From: Emiliania huxleyi CCMP1516
Lineage: Eukaryota; Haptophyta; Isochrysidales; Noelaerhabdaceae
Reading direction: 5' to 3'
NCBI RefSeq assembly: GCF_000372725.1
Contig: NW_005200507.1
Span: forward strand, 640,750-704,749
DNA: 64,000 nt
Position 1 is the stretch's first letter. Each line of letters starts with the position of its first letter. The notes below the pieces were generated by a model, which was given only the letters and a program-made list of their open reading frames with translations, searched no databases and was not told where the DNA came from. Shown in pieces: positions 29,516-39,074 of this stretch. Made by a program: the position numbers and the translations under genes.

Positions 29516-30547
29516 TCACTCCCAGCCCTGCTCCTCGCTCCCTGCTCCTCCTCGCCGCTCCACCACACGCAGCACCTCGGCGCTCTCGGCCATCGCCTCG
29601 TGGTACCGCGCCGGGTCGCCAAAGTCAGTCTCGCGCAGCGGCTGCACCAGCGTCGCGCGGTCGGCCCGCTCGCCGTCCGCGTCGCCCTCGCAGCGGAAGG
29701 GGCCGACGCGCGTCCGGACGAGCCCGGTCATGTGCGCCGCCGAGCCGACTGCGCGGCCGAGGTCGACGATGAGCGTGCGGACGTATGTGCCTCCCGCGCA
29801 GTCGACGAGCAGCTCAAAGGAGCCGCTCTCGGCGTCGAAGCGAGACACCTCCAGCGAGTGCACCGTCACCCGGCGCGGCTCGACGTCGCCCTCCTCGATC
29901 TTGCCCGCGCGCGCAAGCTCGTGCAGCGGCTTGCCGCCGCGCTTGAGCGCAGAGTAGATGGGCGGACGCTGCAGGATGGAGCCGGTGAGCCCGGCCGCGG
30001 CGTCGCGCAGCGCAGCCAGCGTCACGTGCTCCGCCGGCTCGCTCCGCGTGATGGCGCCGCTCGAGTCTTGCGTGTCGGTCTCGGTGCCGAGGCGGGCGGT
30101 GGCGCGGTACGCCTTGCCGCCCTTGAGGTAGCCTTCGAGGCCCTTGCAGCCGGTGCCGATGCCGAGCACGAGCAGGCCCTCGGCCAGCGGGTCGAGGGTG
30201 CCGCCGTGCCCAACCTTGAGCCGTGAACGGCGGCGAAACGTGTGGCCCGCCTTCTTCAGGTCCGCCTCGAGGCAGCCCCGCGCCTTTGCGACGACGTCGA
30301 AGCTCGTCCAGTTGGTCGGCTTGTACGCGACCACGATGCCGTCCGGCTTGGGTGGCAGCGTCGCGGCGGCGGTGGCGGCAGAGGCGGGCCGGCGCGCCGG
30401 CGGGTCCGTCTGCCGAGCGAAGCTGGCCTCGCACGCGAGCGGCTTGCGCGTGCGCACGCCGACGGCGCGGCTGCTGGCGCTGAGCTGCCGGCTGAGGGCC
30501 GGACGCCAGGCGAGCGAGCAGGCCAGGTGGAGCGAGAGGACCACCAT
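29516..30547 (-). CDS. truB: TruB-family tRNA pseudouridine-55 synthase, organelle type
   Basis: A single-exon protein of 343 residues. About 65 residues precede the catalytic domain: a hydrophobic start (MVVLSLHLACSLAWRPALSR) and a Ser/Arg/Ala-rich linker, which fits a presequence for mitochondrion or plastid. The enzyme core begins with GIVVAYKPTNWTSFDVVAKA. The catalytic motif GHGGTLDPLAEGLLVLGIG has the nucleophilic Asp at about residue 119. Further marks are KAYRATARLGTETDTQDSSG, QRPPIYSALKRGGKPLHELA and VDCAGGTYVRTLIVDLGRAV. TruB converts U55 of the tRNA T-loop to pseudouridine. The C-terminal PUA-type extension is short or absent. Confidence 0.93.
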   Translation of the reverse strand: MVVLSLHLACSLAWRPALSRQLSASSRAVGVRTRKPLACEASFARQTDPPARRPASAATAAATLPPKPDGIVVAYKPTNWTSFDVVAKARGCLEADLKKAGHTFRRRSRLKVGHGGTLDPLAEGLLVLGIGTGCKGLEGYLKGGKAYRATARLGTETDTQDSSGAITRSEPAEHVTLAALRDAAAGLTGSILQRPPIYSALKRGGKPLHELARAGKIEEGDVEPRRVTVHSLEVSRFDAESGSFELLVDCAGGTYVRTLIVDLGRAVGSAAHMTGLVRTRVGPFRCEGDADGERADRATLVQPLRETDFGDPARYHEAMAESAEVLRVVERRGGAGSEEQGWE

Positions 30548-30595
30548 TCGGTTAGAGGCGGCACGTTCGCGTCACTAGCCAGCAGCACCGATTGG

Positions 30596-30945
30596 CAGCA
30601 TTCACGCACTCCGGGCCCTGGGTTCGTTGGGTGGTCCCCCACTCTGCGCACTCCAGGCCTCCAGAAGTTGGTTGGTTGGTCCCGCACTCTCCGCACACAT
30701 ATGGTCTATTACACACATAACCAGACAGCCCCTCCCGACGGGGCGTTGCGTCCAGTGGTGCGCGGGTGCGCCAGGTCCGATGAGGTCGCAAAGCACGGGC
30801 ATCGTGGGCGCCCAGCCTTAGGTCTCTCGCGGCCCGCGCGACACTTCCGAGAGATTTCTTCGTGCTTTCACAGAGGGGGGGGGGCTGGTTGGCTGGTCCC
30901 GCACTTCGCGCACTCGGGCCCGGAAACAGTTGGTTGGTTGGTGGG
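30596..30945 (+). repeat. degenerate minisatellite (GTTGGTTGGTCCCGCACT)
   Basis: The motif G-TTGG-TTGGT-CCCGCACTC-TGCGCACTC, ending near GGGCCC, appears about four times (around 30606, 30660, 30885 and 30920) with diverged sequence between. It lies upstream of TruB. No coding potential is convincing. Confidence 0.55.
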
Positions 30946-31035
30946 GTCTTTTGCGCAGTGTGCGTGAATAGGGTTGGCAGCTTGGCAAAACCCTCGGGTG
31001 CAGCGCCGGGGACCAGGCCAAAAAGAATTCCAGCC

Positions 31036-31468
31036 AGGTGTAGGTTCTTTTTGCTTGGGCGGCACTCATGACGGGGTAGGTAGGGTAGGTCTGGGCCCTT
31101 CCGTCGGGGTTTTCCCTCTCTTCACGCCGGAATTTTCGCAGCAGAAAAAGAAATTTTCCGCGGAAATCACGATGTCAACCCTCCCCAAATGGGTGATCTG
31201 ATGCTTGTAGGGCTTGAGAGTGGCCTGCCATGTCACAAGAAGGACTGTGGTTGCAAGAGAGTACCACCAAGCAGCACTTTAGTTGGTATAGTACCCCACC
31301 TTCACCCATCCCGTGATTTCTTTTTTAGTTCCCCATAAGTAAGGTAGGTAGGTAGGTAGGTTGGGGCACCGCAGGGGCCGGCCAGGTTTTTCCAGAATTT
31401 CATCATGATACCCGGCCAAGCAAAAAGACAACAATATTGCTAAAAATCCTCAAAAAGAACCTACGCCT
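31036..31468 (+). mobile_element. MITE-like element D, copy 1
   Basis: AGGTGTAGGTTCTTTTTG at 31036-31053 is matched inverted at 31451-31468 with one mismatch. Inside are AAATTTTCC-rich sequence and GGTAGGTAGG runs near both ends. The interior matches 63323-63974, where a second copy carries an unrelated insertion. There is no transposase ORF, so it would be non-autonomous. I could not define a target site duplication. Confidence 0.65.
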
Positions 31469-31484
31469 GACTGACGCTCATTTC

Positions 31485-31687
31485 TCGATTTGGTGCGAGG
31501 TGGCATGAAGGTCGCTGCAAGAATTGGTGATAAACTGCGGAGAGAGATAGGAAGTGGTAGACGCCCGAGGGTGGGCGACGGCTAACACCACACTTCTCCC
31601 CTAAAATCCCTGTGTGGTGGCGGCGTACCGTCCTCCCATCCCTCCCTGGGGCGCCTGTTTTCTTTCTTTCTTTTTCGATTTGGTGCG
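31485..31687 (+). mobile_element. 5'-truncated LINE-like family A insertion with 13-bp duplication
   Basis: TCGATTTGGTGCG stands at 31485-31497 and 31675-31687. Between lie 177 bases of family A: the end of the ORF (GGMKVAARIG... VGDG-stop), the conserved 3' UTR, and a TTTC tail. The duplicated flanks and truncation indicate target-primed reverse transcription. Confidence 0.85.
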
Positions 31688-31790
31688 GCGTGAGATTTCG
31701 GGCCGGGGGTTGTGCGTTTACGTGAGATCGTGCGAGTGGGGCGCGCTGGTGTGGCGCGCTAGCTCATTCGTGCGCGTTCGCGTGCCAGCC

Positions 31791-32381
31791 ATGCGAGGTG
31801 TCAGCCTGCTACTAACCTGCTTCCTAAAAATTGCCGCCGCTCTGAGGTGGCCCGTCACGGTGGTGGTCGGCGGCCAAACACACATTCTCTCCGTGTCGTC
31901 AAACGAGCCTGTGCTTGCTGCCGTCGAGAGAGCCGGACTCCTACCAGACTCGAGCTGCCGCCGCGGCGCTTGCCTCTCGTGCGCGGCGCGTGTGCTGTCG
32001 GGCTCGCCGTGGTCTCTTCGGGTCGACTCGAGCACCGCACTGTGCTCCGCTGCTCACGAGAAGGCACCGCGCACAACCAGATAATGCGGCACCGCACACA
32101 CGGCCCGACCCGTCCCTCGCGTGCGACTCTAGGGGCTCGTGCTACTGTGCTCCTCGTACGTGGTGGGCGACGGCCTCTCTCTCGCGCTGGACGCCGCTTG
32201 CGATGCGCTCGATGTGCAGCACCGGCAGCGCTTCAGCAAGAAAGAGCGTCCGCGCGGGAGGGAGGGTGCAGGGCCGCCGGTTGCATTCCGCCGGCTTGAG
32301 GCAGAAGAGTGGCTCGAGCAGGCATGGGAGCTGCCACCGCGAGAAGGTGGTGTGGGAGGCCAAATCTCTGACAGGGAGTAG
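31791..32381 (+). CDS. plant-type 2Fe-2S ferredoxin with extended C-terminus
   Basis: Two exons (31791-32063 and 32133-32381) joined by a GC-AG intron give 173 residues. The N-terminus is a short hydrophobic signal (GVSLLLTCFLKIAAAL), plausible as the first part of a plastid address in algae with secondary plastids. The ferredoxin fold is shown by VTVVVGGQTHILSVSSNEPV and CRRGACLSCAARVLSG with the iron-sulfur ligands Cys56, Cys61 and Cys64. The splice produces GLVLLCSSYV with the fourth ligand at about Cys97. Such proteins carry electrons from photosystem I or to plastid enzymes. After the last Cys there are over 70 residues, including a Lys/Arg-rich stretch and EEWLEQAWELPP, longer than canonical ferredoxins, so this may be a ferredoxin-like variant. 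Confidence 0.78.
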
Positions 32382-33207
32382 GTGAGCGGCGCGCCACCGA
32401 TCACAACGCGTGCCATGTGGATATGTGGTGTGTCCTGGTCGCTGGTGTGTGATATCTGTACGGCGTCCAGTCAGCGTCGCCGCCGCGAGCTCCGCAGACT
32501 GTGTCGAGATACAGCTCGCTGCGTAGCAGCGAGCGGCTTAGTTGTGGCCCGATAGAATCTCTTCGCTCTTTGGTAGTTGGTTTTTTCGGAACACAACCAA
32601 AACTCCAAAGCCTCATCGCTCATGCTGAGGCCTGTGAGCTGTGTGAGAGGGGGAGAGCGGACTCGAGAGTACACACCCCTCACACCCTGCAGCGTGAAGG
32701 AAATAAATAAAAACGGACACCTCTACACTGTGCGATGGGTAAAAAGGAACAGGTGTGTCCCCGCCCGTGTGCGATCTTTGTGCAGGGTTCTCTGTGGGTG
32801 TGGTCGGCGACTAGCCGGGGTCGTCAGGGTGAAGGAGAGTTCATGTGCCCATGAGCACTTGGAGCATGACGAGAGATTTTTATCTCTCGGACTGCTCTCG
32901 GAGACGGGGGGAGACCGCGACATGCAGATGTGGGCGGCGGGCAGGGGGGTTCTCTCGCGCGCGAGCTGGTGGCCCACCCGATGCGCGAGATTTCCTGAGT
33001 GTTGTGTGTGTTTACAACCACGCACTGTCGCAGTACGCGCAGCAGAAGGTGGAAAGCGACTAGCGAGCTGCGAGCAGCGAGCGCACAGTGGTCCGGCCCA
33101 CAGCGCTCCCCCCTCCCCCCCCGAGTCTCTGCCTGTGCATTAGCTCCCGGCCTGCGCGAATTTCTTTGTGTGTAATGATGCCGCTGCGCACAATTATGCC
33201 CATGGGC
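32382..33207. other. intergenic stretch holding one retroelement insertion
   Basis: Apart from the insertion at 32694-32836 I see no gene. A CCCCCCTCCCCCCCC tract occurs near 33108-33122. Confidence 0.45.
32694..32836 (-). mobile_element. LINE-like family B tail, inverted, with 8-bp duplication
   Basis: GTGAAGGA occurs at 32694-32701 and 32829-32836. Between them, in minus orientation, lies the family B 3' end also seen at 48893-49032: GGCTAGTCGCCGACC through GAGGTGTCCG to a TTTTTATTTATTT tail. Confidence 0.75.
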
Positions 33208-34431
33208 TTAGCAGGACCCTTGCCCGGCAGCAAGGAGCGCCGGTATCGCGGCCTGCCGCGCGTCTGCCCCGGCTCGGAGCGTGTGGAATCGGTGATCGGC
33301 GAGCGCCTCATCGAGCATCGGGGAGGCGCGATGCCGCGAGTCCTCGGCCGGCTCTACCGCAGTCAGCGGATGGCGTGCGCCAGGGCGCGGGGCTCGCCTC
33401 GCATTCGGCCGCGGCGCCAGCCCGTTGAGCAGCAATAGCGTGTGGCCGAGCGGGATCCCCACCCGCTCGCAGTCCTCCCGCGCCAAGAGTGGCAGCACCG
33501 CCGCGGTGACCTTGGCGTCGAGGAGCGCGCCCTCGTACGCCTCGAGGGCGGGGTCGATGCTGCGGAGCGCCTTGGCGAGCGCATGCGCCTCCTCGTCCGC
33601 TGGAGCTAGGCGGGTGCTCCCCTCGCCGTGGTGGAGGAGGGTGAGGGAGTACTGGCCGAACATCATGTAGACGAGGAGGCCGAACACGACGATAAAGACG
33701 CAGTACACGACCACGTTTTTGAAGCTCACGATCAGCATCCCGCTCTCTAAGCAGCTGTCCATTTCGTCGGCGGTCACCTCAAGCAACTCTCCGCTCTCCG
33801 CGTCGTACACCAGATCCAATTCCCTTGGAACGTAGAGGTCGTTGGAGCAGTAGTGCGGGAATGCAATTTCGGCATAGCAGGCGTACCTACGGTCAACCGT
33901 GCATGCACGATACGTACGGGAGAGCTTGCTCGCGTGTGTGGGTGTGCGTGCGAGTGTGCGGGCGCGCATCCAGAAGAAGAGGAGGACGCCAGCGACCAGC
34001 GTGAGCATGCTCATGAGTATCAGCGGCGTGAAGACCACCCGCCACCGCGCAAGAAACTGCTCGTCCCTCCGGCACGGCGAAAGGCTCAGCGAGAAGGCGA
34101 CGGTGGTCGAGAGGACCCAGGAGATGGTGAGCAATGCGACCGAGAGCTGGCCGGAGGCGTAGATGCCGTGAGAACGGAAGCCATGCATGTCGTGCCCCGG
34201 CTCGAGGCCCAGGTAGAAGGCGTCTGCGTCGACAAAGTCGTTCTTGCCGAGAGACCCGCCGGTGAGTGTGCCGACAGCAAAGCCGAGGAGGAGCGTGTTG
34301 GAGAGCAGGAGCGTGTCGGTCGCGTGCACAACGTCATCGACGTCCATTCTGAACCCAATGAAATCTCTCGAGAAGTGCGCGAGCGAACGGCGGTGGGCGG
34401 CTGCGCTGCAAAAGCGCCCGGTGGAGGGCAT
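33208..34431 (-). CDS. four-span membrane protein with a SAM-like domain
   Basis: Translation from 34431 gives 407 residues; an in-frame ATG at 34347 (MDVDDVV) is an alternative and arguably better start, giving 379. Four hydrophobic segments are visible: LLLSNTLLLGFAVGTLTG, VALLTISWVLSTTVAFSLSL, FTPLILMSMLTLVAGVLLFF and VVVYCVFIVVFGLLVYMMFG. A Cys-containing loop (CTVDRRYACYAEIAFPHYC) separates the last two. The C-terminal part, IDPALEAYEGALLDAKVTAA then LAREDCERVGIPLGHTLLLL, resembles a SAM domain, which mediates protein-protein contacts. A short extra segment near the third loop could be an unspliced intron. I do not know the family. Confidence 0.55.
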   Translation of the reverse strand: MPSTGRFCSAAAHRRSLAHFSRDFIGFRMDVDDVVHATDTLLLSNTLLLGFAVGTLTGGSLGKNDFVDADAFYLGLEPGHDMHGFRSHGIYASGQLSVALLTISWVLSTTVAFSLSLSPCRRDEQFLARWRVVFTPLILMSMLTLVAGVLLFFWMRARTLARTPTHASKLSRTYRACTVDRRYACYAEIAFPHYCSNDLYVPRELDLVYDAESGELLEVTADEMDSCLESGMLIVSFKNVVVYCVFIVVFGLLVYMMFGQYSLTLLHHGEGSTRLAPADEEAHALAKALRSIDPALEAYEGALLDAKVTAAVLPLLAREDCERVGIPLGHTLLLLNGLAPRPNARRAPRPGARHPLTAVEPAEDSRHRASPMLDEALADHRFHTLRAGADARQAAIPALLAAGQGSC

Positions 34432-34530
34432 TGCCCGAAGGGGCTCGCCGCCGCGGTGCCGGTGGTGGAGGGCGTTACGCGTTTAGAGGGTACCGACCAA
34501 AGAAACCCTCAAAGCGTGTCTCCCTTTGTT

Positions 34531-35014
34531 TGCTTCATCACGACGAGAGTGGGACGACCGCGAGGTGGCATGAAGGTTGCAGCGAGAAGCGGCGAGAGAC
34601 TACGAAGAGAGATAGGAAGAGGCAGACTCCCTAGGGTGGGCGACGGCTAGCGCACCACACACCTCTCCTTAAAATCCCTGTGTGGTGGCGGCGTGCCGTC
34701 CTCCCATCCCTCCCTTGGGTTGGCTGTTTTCTTTCTTTCTTTCTTTTGCTTCATCATGTGCCGTCCTCCCATCCCTCCCTTGGGTTGTCTGTTTTCTTTC
34801 TTTCTTTCTGCTTCATCATAGCGCATCACACCCCTCTCCTTAAAATCCCTGTGTGGTGGCGGCGTGCCGTCCTCCCATCCCTCCCTTGGCGTGTCCGTTT
34901 TCTTTCTTTCTTGCTTCATCATAGAATAAATAAATAAATAAAGCGGACACACCAAACAAGGGGTGGGAGAAGGACAGGGTCCCCACCTGCGCGAGCAGGA
35001 TCTTGCTTCATCAT
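34531..35014. mobile_element. four retroelement tails chained by one repeated target site
   Basis: TGCTTCATCA(T) occurs at 34531, 34747, 34809, 34912 and 35004. Between consecutive copies lie four insertions: family A with its ORF end (34541-34746), a very short family A tail (34758-34808), a mid-length family A tail (34820-34911), and an inverted hairpin-family tail with TTTA repeats (34923-35003). Each plus-strand piece ends in TTTC repeats. The five target copies show that separate truncated insertions share one site. Confidence 0.88.
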
Positions 35015-35140
35015 AGATCTAGCATAGAAGGAGTTTCGGACTTCTTTTTCTCTTCCGCTGCTGACTCACACAGGGCCATCCATGGAGCCGCACAGAACGA
35101 CAACGAGCGCCGCGAGCGAGCGAGAGAGATTTTTGAAGAT

Positions 35141-35210
35141 CAACAAGAAATCACGACTGTCACAGTGATTTGGGCTCGGCAGCTTGTCAGCCCTCAGCCG
35201 AAGCTGGGGC
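35141..35210 (+). repeat. two-hairpin repeat, longest copy
   Basis: The first hairpin is AAATCAC ... GTGATTT, a perfect 7-bp stem. The second is CAGCTT ... AAGCTG. The copy is preceded by GAGAGAGATTTTTGA. Related copies lie at 22504(-), 27092(+), 46306(+) and 63166(-). Confidence 0.75.
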
Positions 35211-35394
35211 CGGTCCCGTAGCCGAGAGAGCCCGCGTCGATGAGTTCGACGCGGTCGGGAGGCCTTGCGGAGAGGCCAGCGAGGTGGCCGGATCGCTGTA
35301 CTTCATGGTGCCCTCGGTGGGGCGGCTGACAAGCCAGAGGTCGATACTCTGGACGACCCATAGATAGGATGCTCTATTCGCGCGCGTGCACCTA

Positions 35395-35515
35395 AATAAA
35401 AGAAAGAAGAATTGCGTGAGGACGGCACGCCGCCACCACACAGAGATTTTAAGGAGAGGGGTGTGGTGCGCTAGCCGTCGCCCACCCTTGGGCGTCTGCC
35501 TCTTCCTATCTCTCG
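35395..35515 (-). mobile_element. inverted LINE-like family A tail upstream of glucosidase II
   Basis: The reverse complement of the family A 3' end runs from a short AAAGAAAG tail near 35399 through GGCACGCCGCCACCACAC to the VGDG-stop region near 35490. It ends about 40 bp before the start codon of the next gene, so it may form part of its promoter or 5' UTR. Confidence 0.7.
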
Positions 35516-35557
35516 AAAGAAAACAAGCAGCAAATTCTTTCGCCTGCTGAGTCATCC

Positions 35558-38500
35558 ATGCGAGCGCGAGCAGTCGTGTTCGTTGGCCTGTTCGCGGCTG
35601 CCTCGGCGGTGGACCACGCCAAGTTCCGGACCTGCGAGAAGACCTCCTTCTGCCGCCGCCATCGCAAGGCGGAGGCAGCGCGGCAGTTTCTCATCCCGCC
35701 GGGGTCCGCGTCGGTCGACAGCACAGGACGGGTGAGCGCGCAGCTCCACGGCGGGCCGCACGGCGTCCCTCTGACGCTGGAGCTGGCGGGCTTCGAGAGC
35801 GGGGCGTTCCGGCTTCGCCTGACCGAGACCAAGCCGCTGCATGGGCCGCGGTGGGAGCCCGACGACATCCTGATGGACCCGCCCTCTGCGCAGCTGGTCG
35901 CGCTCGAGGCGTCGGCGGCAGCGGTTCCAGAGGCGCTGCGGCCGTCCGTCGCGTCCGGCGAGGCGAGCGTGTACGCGCTGCGCCGCTCGGACGGCTCCGA
36001 CGGGCCCGGCGTGGTCTCGCTGCAGCTCCACCCCTTCCGCGCCGCGCTGCACGTGGCTGGCGAACCGGTCGTGGAGCTCAACCCCGAGGGCAAGTTCTAC
36101 TTTGAGCACCACCGCGCAAAGGGGGAGGGCGCGGCGGCGGCGGCGGTGGCGCCCCCGGACGAGGCGGACGTGCACGGCGGCAAGACCATCGTCGACTACG
36201 GAGAGGACGGCCTCGCCGTCTACTCTGACGGCACAAAGCAGCAGCGCGCCTCAGAGGCGGAGGCCGAGGCGGCGCCGGCGGCGGAGGAGGGCAAGGCGGC
36301 GGGCAAGGAGGAGGAGGGGCTGTGGGAGGAGTCCTTCGGCTCGCACCGCGACTCGAAGCCCTTCGGGCCCGCCTCGGTCGGCATGGACATGCGGTTCGGA
36401 GGCACGCAGCACCTGTTTGGCCTCGCGGAGCACACTGCGCCCTTCAACCTGCCCTCGACGAGCGGGGACGGGGCCAAGTACGCCGAGCCGTACCGGCTGT
36501 GGACGCTGGACGTGTACGACTACGAGCTCGACTCGCCGATGGCGCTCTACGGCGGAGTCCCCCTCCTCCTCGCCCACGCGCCCAACCGCACCACCGGCGC
36601 GCTCTCGCTCTCACGCTCTTGCTGCTCACACCTGCTTCCGCTCTCACACTGGCTTGAAGCCGCTGCCCCCTCCCCTCTGACCCTTCGCGGCGCCCTCCCG
36701 CAGGCGCGCTCTGGTTCAACCCGACCGAGACGTACGTCGACGTCTCGCGCGTGCCGCCCCCCTCCGGCTCCTGGCTCGGCGGGGGGGCGCCCGCCGGAGA
36801 GCGCGGCTCCACCTCCGCCTACTGGATGTCGGAGAGCGGCGTCGTGGACGTGTTTCTGCTGCCGGGGCCGTCGCCGCAGGAGCTGTTTGCGCAGTACGCC
36901 TCGCTGACGGGGTACACGCCGCTGCCGCCCCTCTTCTCGCTCGGCTACCACCAGTGCCGCTGGAACTACAACGACGAGGCGGACGTCCGGTGCGTGCACG
37001 GCCGGCACCGAGCGGCGCCGACTCACTCACGGGAGTGATCCGGGAGGAGTGACCATGAGTAGGTACGTGCACGGCCAGTTCGAGGAGCTCGACCTGCCGT
37101 ACGACGTGCTCTGGCTCGACATCGAGCACACCGACGGCAAGCGCTACTTCACGTGGGACAGCTTCAAGTTCCCGAAGCCTAAGGAGATGCAGGCCGAGCT
37201 CGCCGCCACCGGCCGCAAGATGGTGACCATCGTCGACCCGCACATCAAGCGCGACTCGAACTACAAGGTGTACCAGGAGGCGCACGAGAAGAAGCTCTTT
37301 ATCCAAAACAAGGACGGCGCCGAGTTCAACGGCTGGTGCTGGCCGGGCGACTCTGCGTACCTCGACTTCACCTCGGCGGCGGTGCGGGACTGGTGGGCGG
37401 GCCGCTTCGCCTACGACGTGTACGAGGGGTCGACGCCGAGCCTGTACACGTGGAACGACATGAACGAGCCCTCCGTCTTCAACGGGCCCGAGGTGTCGAT
37501 GCAGAAGGACGCAAAGTCGCTCTCCGGCGTCGAGCACCGCGAGTGGCACAACCTGTACGGCATGTACATGCAGCGCGCCACGGCGGAGGGGCTGCTGCAG
37601 CGCAACGAGAAGCGGGACAAGCGGCCCTTCGTGCTCTCGCGCTCCTTCTACGCCGGCTCGCAGCGCTGGGGCGCCATCTGGACCGGCGACAACGCGTGCA
37701 AGTGGGACCACCTCGTCGCGTCGGTGCCGATGCTGCTCACGCTCGGTCTGTGCGGCATCACCTTCTCGGGCGCGGACGTGGGCGGCTTCCTCGGCAAGGG
37801 GGGCGGGTACGGCGACCCGGACGCGGAGCTCTTCACGCGCTGGTTCGAGGCGGGCGCCTACACCCCCTTCTTCCGCGGCCACGCGCACCACGACTCCGCG
37901 CGGCGCGAGCCGTGGACCTTTGGCGACGAGACGACGCAGACGCTGCGCGAGGTGGCGAAGGAGCGGTACCAGCTGCTCGCCTACTGGTACACCGTCTTCC
38001 GCCACGCCGAGCAGACGGGCACGCCCACGATGCGGCCGCTCTGGGTGCACTACCCCGCCGACGAAAAGACGTGGGACATGTCGGACCAGTGGCTCGTCGG
38101 CTCGGACCTGCTCGTGCGGCCAGTCACGCAGCAGGGCGCAACCTCGGCGCCCGTCTACCTGCCCGGCTCGCAGCCGTGGTACGCGGTGCGCGACGGCACC
38201 AAGCACGCCGCGCCCGCCACGCCGACGGTCGAGGCGCCGCTCGGCGCCGTCCCCGTCTTCCAGCGCGGCGGCTCCATCCTCCCGCGCCAGATGCGGCTGC
38301 GGCGCGCCTCGTCGCTGATGAAGCTCGACCCGTACACGCTCGTCGTCGCGCCCGACGCGGACGGCGCCGCCGCCGGGACGCTCTACCTCGACGCGGGCGA
38401 CGGCTTCGAGTACCTCGACGGCGCCTACGCGGAGCGCCGCTACGAGCTCGCGGCCGGAGTGCTCACTTCGACGGCGGTGCACGCGTCGGACGCATTCACG

Positions 38501-38683
38501 CCGCCGAACATGCTCGAGCGGCTGGAGCTGCTCGGCACAAAGCCGCCCGGGAAGGTGCTGCTCGAGTCCGGCGGCGAGACGCGCGAGCTGGAGGCGACGT
38601 GGTCCGAGGCCACGGGCCGCACTGTCGTGCGCAAGCCGGGCGTGCCGATGGCGGCTGACTGGACCATCCGCCTCGTCGCTTGA
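35558..38683 (+). CDS. GANAB: glucosidase II alpha subunit (GH31)
   Basis: Three exons (35558-36596, 36704-36989, 37063-38683) give 981 residues (human 944). The first intron is GC-AG and the second GT-AG. A signal peptide (VVFVGLFAAASAVDHAKFRT) and CEKTSFCRRHR match the ER enzyme. The GH31 core includes LAHAPNRTTGALWFNPTET across the splice, GYHQCRWNYNDEADV, YDVLWLDIEHTDGKRYFTWD, the catalytic WNDMNEPSVF with the nucleophile Asp near residue 574, and ITFSGADVGGFLGKGGGYGD. The enzyme trims the two inner glucoses from N-glycans in the ER, feeding the calnexin cycle. The alpha subunit normally lacks its own retention signal and none is seen. An acidic, Ala/Glu-rich insert near residues 190-260 is low-complexity. 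Confidence 0.96.
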
Positions 38684-39074
38684 CCGTCGAAACCGGCAGC
38701 GATGACGGTGGAGAGAGCGGGAGAGCGCGAGCGGCGGCCGAAGAGGAGCTTTTAGGGAGGCGAGAGCCTCGCTCCTCGCCGCGTGGCGGACAGGGGAGGT
38801 GGCCGGGACGGGGCGTCAAGTGTAGTGGGTGGTCGACGGACGCCACGAGCAAGTCCAAGTCGCAAGTGCGTTCTGGGGTACACGTTTGTCGTTTCCTCTC
38901 CGAGGTAAGCGCGGCCCATAGTTATTTCCTCGCTGTTTGCGCCGCCTTGGAGAATCTGTGGTGCCGCCCTGGATCTCACAAGTTTCGGTACTTGGAGCAC
39001 TTGCGCCAGTGCGTCGTGTGTGGGAACTCGCCGTTTTTTTCTCGTTGCTCTGACTCGGCGCTTCTTTGCTCTCA
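38684..39074. other. intergenic spacer, nothing recognised
   Basis: This lies between glucosidase II and the next gene. It contains GTACTTGGAGCACTTG near 38992, resembling the end motif of family C, but too short to assign. No gene is seen. Confidence 0.4.

Noticed and set aside
36716-38482. A 588-codon frame antisense to glucosidase II
   Set aside because: It shadows a clear GH31 gene, with low-complexity basic composition and no family marks.
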